Assembly: GCA_031411695.1 (NCBI GenBank)
Contig: JANOBO010000249.1
Coordinates: 1-5,101 of the forward strand
Source of the DNA: JAIBCL01 sp031411695
Lineage (GTDB): Bacteria > Verrucomicrobiota > Verrucomicrobiia > Verrucomicrobiales > Verrucomicrobiaceae
Reading direction: 5' to 3'
DNA length: 5,101 bases
A program made the translations under genes and the position numbers. Below the pieces are notes generated by a model. The model did no database searches. It was not told the DNA's origin and saw only the letters and a list, made by a program, of their open reading frames with translations. Below are positions 1-5,101 of this stretch, one piece after another; the first letter of the stretch is position 1; each line of letters begins with the position of its first letter.

Positions 1-152
1 CTGCTCTCCACTTTGCCCTGCCAGCGGTAGATCGATTCGACGGCGGGGATGAGATTCACACAGGCGGCGAGTTGAGATTCCACGAGGGACGTGCCAATCT
101 GCCGCGCCTTCTCGATGTCAGGGAAAGTGGAAAAGACCAGAAGAGTGTTCAT
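1..152 (-). CDS. cutA: CutA divalent-cation tolerance protein, N-terminal half (runs off left edge)
   Basis: Reading the minus strand from the ATG at 152-150 gives 50 open codons up to the window edge, beginning MNTLLVFSTFPDIEKARQIG. The second half contains the family signature: LAACVN at residues 28-33 and SIYRWQGK at 40-47. CutA proteins are small (about 105-115 aa) trimeric cytosolic proteins with a ferredoxin-like, PII-like fold. They are historically linked to copper tolerance, but their real function is unsettled. About half the protein is visible, covering the first beta strand (LLVFST), the first helix and the strand/loop with the signature. An in-frame ATG four codons upstream (164-162) would add MLAG. 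I prefer the start at 152 because family members begin just before the first strand and because a candidate -10 box lies 7 nt upstream of it. The gene is divergent from the histidine kinase. No stop is visible, so the gene is incomplete here rather than broken. Confidence 0.9.
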   Translation of the reverse strand, partial: MNTLLVFSTFPDIEKARQIGTSLVESQLAACVNLIPAVESIYRWQGKVES

Positions 153-159
153 GCCAGCC

Positions 160-187
160 AGCATATGAGATCCGCGTTCATCGACAA
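160..187 (-). promoter_or_regulatory. Candidate cutA promoter, leaderless or very short leader
   Basis: On the minus strand, TTGTCG (187-182; 4 of 6 matches to TTGACA) is followed after 16 nt by TATGCT (165-160; 4 of 6 matches to TATAAT). Only 7 nt then separate the -10 box from the preferred cutA ATG at 152. That spacing would place the transcription start at or next to the start codon. The -10 box overlaps the first base of the kinase ATG at 165, and the -35 box lies inside kinase codons. This is pattern matching only; short hexamers of this quality arise by chance. Confidence 0.35.
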
Positions 188-1337
188 GCTCATCAAGCGC
201 ATGGACCGGCTAGAACCCGGCGAGGTGCAGGGCGTGGTGCTGGAGCTGCTGCGTGAGAAGGGATTGCTGGAAAAAGTTTTCGAGGCGCTTCAAGAAGGCG
301 TGATCCTGACCGACACGGAGGGCAAGGTCACTTATGTGAACCGCGCGGCGTGCCAGTTCTTCGGCATCAAAGGCGATCAGATCATCGGCCAGCTGCTCGG
401 GCAGGGATTGCGCGAGCTGGATTGGAACGAGCTGTTGAAGCCGGGCACGGTCGTCAGCCGTGATCTCGAGGTCTTCTATCCCGAGAACCGCTTCCTCAAT
501 TTTTACATCACCAGCATCGATGACGATCAGCCGCTCGGATTTGTGATGCTGATCCGTGACGTGACTGAGACGCGCCGGCGCACCGAGGCGCAGATCGAGA
601 GCGAGCGGCTGAACGCGTTCACCCTCCTCGCCGCCGGCGTCGCGCATGAGCTGGGCAATCCGCTGAACTCGCTGACGATCCATCTGCAGCTCCTCGAGCG
701 GCGAATCCGCAAACTCGGCAAGCAAGGCGAGCCGCTGCGGGAGCACCTCGACGTGGCCACCGGCGAGATCAAGCGGCTGGACTTCATCATCGGCCAGTTC
801 CTTTCCGCGATCCGCCCGACGCAGCCGCAGATGCAGCGCGCGCAGATCAATGAGCTGGTCGAAGAGTCGGTGCGCTTCCTGAAGCCCGAGCTCGAGAACG
901 CCAAGGTCAAGGTGCGGTGCGTCCTGCGCGGGGACATGCCGGCGATGCCGCTGGACTCCGGCCAGATGAAGCAGGCGATCTACAATCTCATCCGCAACGC
1001 CTGCCAGGCGATGCCGCAGGGCGGCACGCTCACGATCGCCGGGAGCTTCACAGACTTTGAGGTGCGCGTGAGTTTTGAGGACACGGGGAAGGGCATCAGC
1101 GCGGAGCAGATGGGAAAGCTTTTCCAGCCGTTCTCCACCACGCGCCCGACCGGCACCGGCCTCGGCCTGCTCATCGTGCGGCGCATCGTCCGCGAGCATG
1201 GCGGCGAGATTGACATCGAGAGCCGCGAGGGCAAGGGCACGCGCGTGAGCCTCTGGCTGCCACTCGTGGAGAAACGCGTGCGGATGCTGGCGGCAGGCGG
1301 CGATGAGAGCGCGTCCTTGGCAAACTCAAACCCATAA
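165..1337 (+). CDS. Cytoplasmic PAS-domain sensor histidine kinase, NtrB-like
   Basis: This is a 390-aa kinase that autophosphorylates on histidine and should pass the phosphate to a response regulator, most likely the NtrC-type protein encoded at 2253. Numbering is from the ATG at 165. A helical N-terminus (1-35) leads into a PAS domain at about 35-134 (VILTDTEGKVTYVN near 47-59, ending FVMLIRDVTE). The HisKA domain carries the H-box AAGVAHELGNPLNSL with phospho-acceptor His161 (codon 645-647). The HATPase domain is intact: N-box NLIRNA with Asn274 and Asn278, G1 EDTGKG around Asp306, F-box LFQPFSTT and G2 GTGLGL at 330-335. No membrane segment or signal peptide is visible, so it should sense a cytoplasmic cue; the PAS ligand cannot be read from sequence. 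The frame stays open back to a TTG at 72, but that start would overlap cutA by 81 nt on the other strand, so ATG 165 is preferred. ATG 201 is a weaker alternative. No good Shine-Dalgarno precedes either. Confidence 0.93.
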   Translation: MRSAFIDKLIKRMDRLEPGEVQGVVLELLREKGLLEKVFEALQEGVILTDTEGKVTYVNRAACQFFGIKGDQIIGQLLGQGLRELDWNELLKPGTVVSRDLEVFYPENRFLNFYITSIDDDQPLGFVMLIRDVTETRRRTEAQIESERLNAFTLLAAGVAHELGNPLNSLTIHLQLLERRIRKLGKQGEPLREHLDVATGEIKRLDFIIGQFLSAIRPTQPQMQRAQINELVEESVRFLKPELENAKVKVRCVLRGDMPAMPLDSGQMKQAIYNLIRNACQAMPQGGTLTIAGSFTDFEVRVSFEDTGKGISAEQMGKLFQPFSTTRPTGTGLGLLIVRRIVREHGGEIDIESREGKGTRVSLWLPLVEKRVRMLAAGGDESASLANSNP

Positions 1338-1345
1338 GCTAGTCT
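1317..1345 (+). promoter_or_regulatory. Candidate internal promoter for the two-gene nucleotidyltransferase module
   Basis: TTGGCA at 1317-1322 matches 5 of 6 bases of the -35 consensus. After exactly 17 nt, TAGTCT at 1340-1345 fits the TANNNT minimal -10 form. The ATG of the next gene begins 6 nt after it, at 1352, and no Shine-Dalgarno lies between. This is the geometry expected of a promoter producing a leaderless mRNA. It spans the end of the kinase gene, whose stop codon TAA is at 1335-1337. If real, the small gene and its partner can be expressed independently of the kinase. The -10 box matches TATAAT at only 3 of 6 positions, so the call is tentative. Confidence 0.38.
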
Positions 1346-1351
1346 CCCGCC

Positions 1352-1687
1352 ATGCCAGCAGTTCACGATGACACGGGTGACCGGATCAGCTTGAAGCGGT
1401 TTTGTTTCATCGCAGACAAAATCGAGGCCGACCCATCGCTGCTGGACATCCCGCTACAAAACATCGAGCGCTGGATTTTGCTGGGGCACGGCAACAAGAA
1501 ACGGTTGCTGGTGTGGAAGGCCCTCATTGAGGCGGCGAAGACATCAGCGTTCGCGTTCAAAGCTCTCATGTCTCTTCTCCGAAATGACTCCGAGAAGGTC
1601 CGACTGATGAAGGGGTTCTCGCCGTTTGCCGGAGTCCTCAGCGGGAGTGAAAGCAGCCGGTTTGTATGCGTTTCGAGACATTGCTGA
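1352..1687 (+). CDS. Small helical protein of unknown function, partner of the downstream nucleotidyltransferase
   Basis: This 111-aa protein has no domain I can name with certainty. It appears mainly alpha-helical and soluble, with amphipathic stretches LKRFCFIADKIEADPSLL (14-31), LQNIERWILLG (35-45), a central KRLLVWKALIEAA (50-62) and FKALMSLLRNDSEKVRLMKG (69-88), ending in an SPFAGVL segment (90-96) and a short Cys-containing tail. I recall similar roughly 100-aa proteins encoded just upstream of nucleotidyltransferase-fold genes, which would suit an antitoxin-like partner, but this is memory of a pattern and not a demonstrated homology. It starts 14 nt after the kinase stop and has no Shine-Dalgarno; a leaderless promoter may serve it. 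Its last 22 nt overlap the start of the next gene, implying coupled translation. GC content in rows 1381-1440 (53%) and 1561-1620 (52%) is below that of the kinase (72% in 601-660). The frame and start are well supported; the function is not. Confidence 0.75.
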   Translation: MPAVHDDTGDRISLKRFCFIADKIEADPSLLDIPLQNIERWILLGHGNKKRLLVWKALIEAAKTSAFAFKALMSLLRNDSEKVRLMKGFSPFAGVLSGSESSRFVCVSRHC

Positions 1688-2256
1688 AACTCGCCACCGG
1701 CCTCAGTTCGCTCGCGCCAGATTCGTCGATCATCCTGTTCGGCTCCTGTTTCGCCTTCGCGACCTTCCCTGATTTGGCCGATGATGTGAGCATGTTCGAA
1801 AACACCCATGATGCGGATTTTGTGCCGGAGCCTTGGACTGCTGAGCTGGCGGCACTCCTGAATTCCGAATGGGGTGAGGACAGCGCGTTCTCCGTCCAGA
1901 ACGGATACTTTGCCGACATCAACCGCCCGGTGATCTATGAGAACTTTCCGCCCGGGTTTCGCGAGCGTCTCGTTCCGCTTCCAGGCTGTCCGAAAGTGTT
2001 TGCACTCGAGCCGCACGACATGGCCATCGCGAAGATATTCGCCGGCAGAAACAAGGACATCGCGATGCTCTCCATCCTGCTTTCCCATGGCAAGCTCGAC
2101 GAAGCCACCCTCCGCACCCGTCTCTGGTTCATGCCGATGGACGACAAGCTTCTCGTGAAGACACATCACACCTTGCGTGATGTCGTGGCTGCTGCGAGAG
2201 AACTCGGCTACGCAGCCGAGTGCTCCGAGACGCCTTGGAAAACTGAGACGCCATGA
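1666..2256 (+). CDS. Nucleotidyltransferase-fold protein (DUF6036-like), possible toxin of a two-gene module
   Basis: This 196-aa soluble protein has the layout of a Pol-beta-type nucleotidyltransferase. The motif ILFGS ends at Gly26-Ser27, followed after a 21-residue insertion by an acidic pair in THDADF (Asp49, Asp51). A possible third acidic residue is Asp84 in GYFADI, and a downstream helix reads LEPHDMAIAKIFAGRNKD (114-131). The HD-x-x-x-x-K and GR-x-KD pattern is typical of DUF6036 and related nucleotidyltransferase proteins. Family members transfer a nucleotide to RNA, protein or small-molecule targets, and several act as toxins (AbiEii, MenT type); the substrate here is unknown. The ATG at 1666 is the first possible one, because an in-frame TGA lies at 1648-1650. 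The gene overlaps its upstream partner by 22 nt and its stop overlaps the next start as ATGA at 2253-2256. An ordinary housekeeping or regulatory transferase remains possible. The fold assignment is moderately sure; the toxin role is inference. Confidence 0.75.
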   Translation: MRFETLLKLATGLSSLAPDSSIILFGSCFAFATFPDLADDVSMFENTHDADFVPEPWTAELAALLNSEWGEDSAFSVQNGYFADINRPVIYENFPPGFRERLVPLPGCPKVFALEPHDMAIAKIFAGRNKDIAMLSILLSHGKLDEATLRTRLWFMPMDDKLLVKTHHTLRDVVAAARELGYAAECSETPWKTETP

Positions 2257-3692
2257 TCCCCGACACTCCGACAGTCCTCATCGTTGATGACGAGAAACAC
2301 ACCCGCGACGGGTTGCGGCAATCTTTGGAAGATGAGTTTGACTGCTATGTGGCCTCAAGCGCGGCGGAGGCGCTGGAGTATCTGCGGCATGATCCCATCG
2401 ACGTCATGCTCACGGATCTGCGGCTCGGTGATGACGACGGGATGAAGCTCCTGGACGAGGCGCTGAAGCTGCCGAAGCCGCCCGTATGCATCATGATGAC
2501 GGCCTATGGCTCGGTCGATACCGCGGTCGAGGCGATGCGGCGCGGCGCGTATCACTTTGTCACGAAGCCGCTGAACCTCGACGAGGTGGACCTCCTGGTG
2601 AAGCGCGCGCTGCGCGGCCGTGTGCTCGAGCACGAGAACAAGGAGCTGCGCAAACAGGTCGAGCGGAAGTTTTCCATCGAGGGCATCCTCGGGCAGAGCG
2701 AGATGATGAAACCGGTGCTCGAGGTCGTCGAGCAGGTGGCACCGACCCGCGCGACGGTTTTGATCGAGGGCGAGAGCGGCACGGGGAAAGAACTCGTGGC
2801 GCACGCGATCCACAATCTCAGCGGGCGGCCGAAGCAGAAGCTGGTGGTGGTGCATTGCGCGGCATTGTCAGCGCAGATTCTGGAGAGCGAGTTGTTCGGT
2901 CACGAGAAGGGATCCTTCACCGGCGCGCAGGAGCGGCGCATCGGCCGCTTTGAGCTGGCGGACGGCGGGACGCTCGTGCTTGATGAGATCGGGGAGATCG
3001 ACGCGAGCACGCAGGTGAAGCTTCTGCGCGCGCTTGGCGAGCAGACCATCGAGCGCGTGGGTGGAAACAAGCCCATCAAGGTCGATGTGCGCGTCGTGGC
3101 GGCGACGAACAAGGATCTGGCGAAGCTGGTGGAGGAGGGAAAATTTCGCGAGGATCTCTACTGGCGCCTGCGCGTTGTCACCATCCACATGCCGCCGTTG
3201 CGCGAGCGCAAAAGTGACATTCCCGTGCTCGTCGAACATTTCCTGAAGGAGATGGCCGAGCTGAATGGAAAGCCCGCGAAGCCCCTCGGCGAGGACGTGC
3301 TGCCCGTGCTGATGAATTACGACTGGCCCGGCAATGTGCGCGAGCTGCGCACCGCCATCGAGCACGGCGTGGTGATGTGCAATTCCACCCGTGTGATGCT
3401 GAAGCACCTGCCGCACTACCTCTCCCGCTCGGGCCCGCCTGGGCTGCGTGTGCCATCCATGCAGCAGGCAAAGTCAGCCGACGGCGGCGCGGCACAGCCA
3501 CACCCGGCGGGCTACGACCTCAATGTCGAGCGCATGGAGCGCCAGTTCATCCGCGAGGCGCTCGAGCGCACGAAGAACAACCGCACCGAGGCGGCCGTGC
3601 TCCTCGGCCTGAGCCGCCGTACCATGCAGCGCAAGCTCAAGGAAATGGACATGGTGCGCAAGAAGCGGAAGAATGGCGCGGATGAAAACTGA
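2253..3692 (+). CDS. NtrC-family sigma-54-dependent response regulator (REC-AAA+-Fis)
   Basis: This 479-aa protein has the full three-domain layout of an NtrC-type activator. The receiver domain (about 7-120) has acidic Asp12/Asp13, phospho-acceptor Asp55 in MLTDLRL, Thr83 and Lys105. The AAA+ domain (about 143-385) has Walker A GESGTGKE (173-180), loop 1 GSFTGA (220-225), Walker B LVLDEIGE with Asp244-Glu245, sensor I AATNKDL, arginine-finger region FREDLYWRL (Arg299, Arg305) and sensor II WPGNVREL (358-365). A Pro/Gly-rich linker (391-420) leads to a Fis-type helix-turn-helix (about 426-466, NNRTEAAVLLGLSRRTMQRKL) and a basic tail. It should bind upstream DNA sites and use ATP to open sigma-54 promoters after phosphorylation, most probably by the kinase encoded at 165. 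The ATG overlaps the preceding stop by 4 nt, with a weak GAG at 2244-2246. All catalytic residues are present. Its target genes cannot be told from the sequence; no convincing -24/-12 promoter was found in the window. Confidence 0.96.
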   Translation: MIPDTPTVLIVDDEKHTRDGLRQSLEDEFDCYVASSAAEALEYLRHDPIDVMLTDLRLGDDDGMKLLDEALKLPKPPVCIMMTAYGSVDTAVEAMRRGAYHFVTKPLNLDEVDLLVKRALRGRVLEHENKELRKQVERKFSIEGILGQSEMMKPVLEVVEQVAPTRATVLIEGESGTGKELVAHAIHNLSGRPKQKLVVVHCAALSAQILESELFGHEKGSFTGAQERRIGRFELADGGTLVLDEIGEIDASTQVKLLRALGEQTIERVGGNKPIKVDVRVVAATNKDLAKLVEEGKFREDLYWRLRVVTIHMPPLRERKSDIPVLVEHFLKEMAELNGKPAKPLGEDVLPVLMNYDWPGNVRELRTAIEHGVVMCNSTRVMLKHLPHYLSRSGPPGLRVPSMQQAKSADGGAAQPHPAGYDLNVERMERQFIREALERTKNNRTEAAVLLGLSRRTMQRKLKEMDMVRKKRKNGADEN

Positions 3693-3695
3693 GGC

Positions 3696-5101
3696 ATGAG
3701 CGAGCACGCACCCATCCATCTGCCCCGCGCGAACTACAGCCGCGCGCTGACGCTTTCCTTTTATGTGCTCCTCATCTCCATCTCGCTGATCCAGGTCTTC
3801 GGCATTTTTCGCGGACTGAGCAGCGCGACCGGCATGGACCAGGCGCAGATCGCGCGGGAGATCTCGCGCGGCCATGGCTATCAGACGAAATTTGTGCGGC
3901 CATACGCCTGGCAGCAAATGATCGCCGCAGGCAAGGACGCGACCGTCACCGGCCTCAAGGACACGAGCCAACCTCCGCTGCAGCCTCTCATTTGGGCGCC
4001 GGTGTTCAGAGTGCTCGGCAAGTGGTCGGCATACGATCCTTCCTCGGGCAGCGCGATGTATCTGCTCGACCGGGTGGTGGGATGCCTCGGCGCGTTTTGG
4101 TTTCTGCTCACCATCGCGGCCACGTATCTGACGATGCGCAGGCTTTTCGACGAGCAGGTGGCGGTCATCACCGCGCTGCTTCTTGTGTTGAGCCAGCCGC
4201 TGTGGGAGGTCGCTGTGAGCGGAAGCCCGCAGGTGCTGGTGATGCTGTGGACGGCGCTCGGCATGTGGTTTTTCACCCACGCGCTGACGCGCACCGCTGC
4301 GGAGCAGAGCCCATGGCCGCAGCTTGCCGGGGTAGGCGTGATGTGCGGCCTGCTCGCGCTCACGCATTGGATGGCCTTGTGGATCGTGGCCGGCTTCGTG
4401 GCCGCCGCCGCCATGCTCATGCGGCGCCGCACCTCCTCGGTCTTCCTCGTGGCATGGGTGCCGACGCTGTGTCTCATCGTCTGGTGCTGGCGGAACTACA
4501 TCGTGTGTGGCGATGCCCTCGGCGCCGCAAAGGCGACGTTTCAGTCCCTGCTGGTCTATGGCGGAGATGAGCCCCTGCAGCGCGATTTCGTGCTGACAAA
4601 TTCGGGCGTGGCCGTGGACTCGCTGTTCCGCAAGATCGCGCTGAACTTTCAGTCGCAATGGCTGGACATCTTCCATCACACTGCGGGTGTGCTGCCGGCG
4701 TTTGTTTTTTTCCTCGCGCTGCTGCATCGCTTCCGCCGCGGTGAAGTCGGTGACGCGCGCTGGGCCGTGGCCATCCTCTGGGCCTGTGTGGCCGCGGGCA
4801 TGGCCATGCTCGGGCTGAAATCCGGCGCGCCGGATGAAAATGACCTCTTCTGCGCGCTGGTTCCGGTGATGACCGGCTTCGGCGTCGCGATGCTCGCGAT
4901 GTTCTGGGCGCGGCTGAATCTCGAGAGCGGCTGGTTTTGGCGGCAATGGGGCTACGCGGTCATCGCCGTGGCGCTCTCCGCGCTGCCGATGATCACGAAG
5001 CTGCCCACGGCGCTGCGCATGGGCATCGCCTTCCGCGGGCAGCTCGCGCAGTGGCCGCCGTATCTGCCGGACAGGTTCGCGCGCCTGTCAGGTTTCGTGT
5101 C
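3696..5101 (+). CDS. Multi-pass membrane protein, GT-C (PMT/ArnT-like) glycosyltransferase-like, 3' end outside window
   Basis: The frame from ATG 3696 (MSEHAPIHLPRANYSRALTL) is open for 468 codons to the window edge. The protein has about 10-11 hydrophobic segments: roughly residues 17-38, 127-147, 153-168, 177-197, 208-226, 227-242, 248-266, 329-345, 355-374, 385-406 and 417-433. The first outer loop follows segment 1 and holds Asp48 in GMDQAQIAREISRGHGY, resembling the acidic first-loop motif of GT-C enzymes, then SQPPLQPLIW (91-100). WRNYIVCGDALG (265-276) resembles the RN-x-x-x-x-G-x-P/A segment of PMT/ArnT-type proteins. GT-C enzymes use polyprenyl-phosphate-linked sugars and transfer them on the outer face of the inner membrane; donor and acceptor here are unknown. 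It starts 3 nt after the regulator stop, so co-transcription is likely. The GAGG at 3691-3694 is only 1 nt from the ATG, too close for a normal ribosome site, which suggests translation by re-initiation. Membrane nature is sure, glycosyltransferase assignment moderate. Confidence 0.82.
   Translation, partial: MSEHAPIHLPRANYSRALTLSFYVLLISISLIQVFGIFRGLSSATGMDQAQIAREISRGHGYQTKFVRPYAWQQMIAAGKDATVTGLKDTSQPPLQPLIWAPVFRVLGKWSAYDPSSGSAMYLLDRVVGCLGAFWFLLTIAATYLTMRRLFDEQVAVITALLLVLSQPLWEVAVSGSPQVLVMLWTALGMWFFTHALTRTAAEQSPWPQLAGVGVMCGLLALTHWMALWIVAGFVAAAAMLMRRRTSSVFLVAWVPTLCLIVWCWRNYIVCGDALGAAKATFQSLLVYGGDEPLQRDFVLTNSGVAVDSLFRKIALNFQSQWLDIFHHTAGVLPAFVFFLALLHRFRRGEVGDARWAVAILWACVAAGMAMLGLKSGAPDENDLFCALVPVMTGFGVAMLAMFWARLNLESGWFWRQWGYAVIAVALSALPMITKLPTALRMGIAFRGQLAQWPPYLPDRFARLSGFV

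Noticed and set aside
72..100. Possible kinase promoter: TTGAGA at 72-77 with CAATCT 17 nt later
   Set aside because: The -10 part matches TATAAT at only 2 of 6 positions and lies 65 nt from the start codon with no other support, so it was not listed.
72..164. Longer kinase N-terminus from a TTG at 72, adding 31 residues
   Set aside because: These bases encode the conserved start of CutA on the other strand. The added residues look unstructured, and the family-like N-terminus begins at the ATG at 165.
210..1199. Long open frame of 329 codons on the minus strand across the kinase
   Set aside because: It mirrors kinase codons in GC-rich DNA. Its translation is rich in Arg, Leu, His and Ala with no recognisable motif, while the plus strand has every kinase box.
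1363..2169. 268-codon minus-strand open frame covering the module
   Set aside because: The plus strand has two overlapping genes with the nucleotidyltransferase motif and operon-like junctions; the minus translation has no recognisable domain.
2732..2755. TGGCAC inside the regulator gene as a sigma-54 -24 element
   Set aside because: No GC-containing -12 element follows at the right distance, and the site lies within AAA+ coding sequence.
3682..3699. Tiny open frame ATGAAAACTGAGGCATGA at the regulator/membrane gene junction
   Set aside because: Five codons overlapping the regulator stop; no sign that it is more than chance.
3474..4946. 490-codon minus-strand open frame opposite the membrane protein
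   Set aside because: The translation is dominated by His, Arg, Glu, Gln and Ala, typical of the antisense of a GC-rich membrane protein gene. The plus frame has clear membrane segments and follows the regulator directly.
1..5101. CRISPR arrays, tRNA or rRNA genes, insertion sequences and terminator hairpins
   Set aside because: I saw no repeat-spacer pattern, cloverleaf, transposase or stem followed by a T-run. Genes fill the window with gaps of at most 14 nt, leaving little room for them.

Overview
The window is a compact, GC-rich bacterial region with almost no intergenic DNA. It reads left to right as a divergently transcribed cutA (only its first 50 codons lie inside), then a plus-strand run of five closely packed genes. 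These are a cytoplasmic PAS histidine kinase, a small alpha-helical protein of unknown function, a nucleotidyltransferase-like protein, an NtrC-type sigma-54 response regulator, and a multi-pass membrane protein that looks like a GT-C glycosyltransferase and runs off the right edge. The style suggests a member of the Verrucomicrobiota, Prosthecobacter/Verrucomicrobium-like. The reasons are the N-terminal 'FIDKLIKRMDRLEPGEVQ' stretch of the kinase, weak Shine-Dalgarno sequences, leaderless-looking -10 boxes close to start codons, and the form of the membrane protein. This placement is inference from recalled family resemblance, not a search.

Region by region: 1-152 (minus) is the N-terminal half of CutA, recognised from the reverse complement; the frame stays open at the window edge. 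165-1337 (plus) is the kinase, with a PAS domain, an HisKA H-box and a complete HATPase domain. 1352-1687 and 1666-2256 (plus) are two overlapping genes encoding a ~111-aa helical protein and a ~196-aa nucleotidyltransferase-like protein, possibly a toxin-antitoxin-like pair. 2253-3692 (plus) is the REC-AAA+-Fis response regulator, most likely the partner of the kinase. 3696-5101 (plus) is the membrane protein, at least 468 residues.

How they may work together: the kinase and regulator have the architecture of an NtrB/NtrC-type phosphorelay that would activate sigma-54 promoters. None of those promoters was found in the window. The nucleotidyltransferase module sits between the two halves of the relay and is joined to the regulator by an ATGA stop/start overlap, so it is physically and probably translationally linked to the signalling genes. 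The membrane protein starts 3 nt after the regulator stop and probably shares its transcript. The most unusual points are the insertion of this module inside a two-component pair, its possible own leaderless promoter, and the nearly zero-length divergent junction between cutA and the kinase, where the putative cutA -10 box overlaps the kinase start codon.
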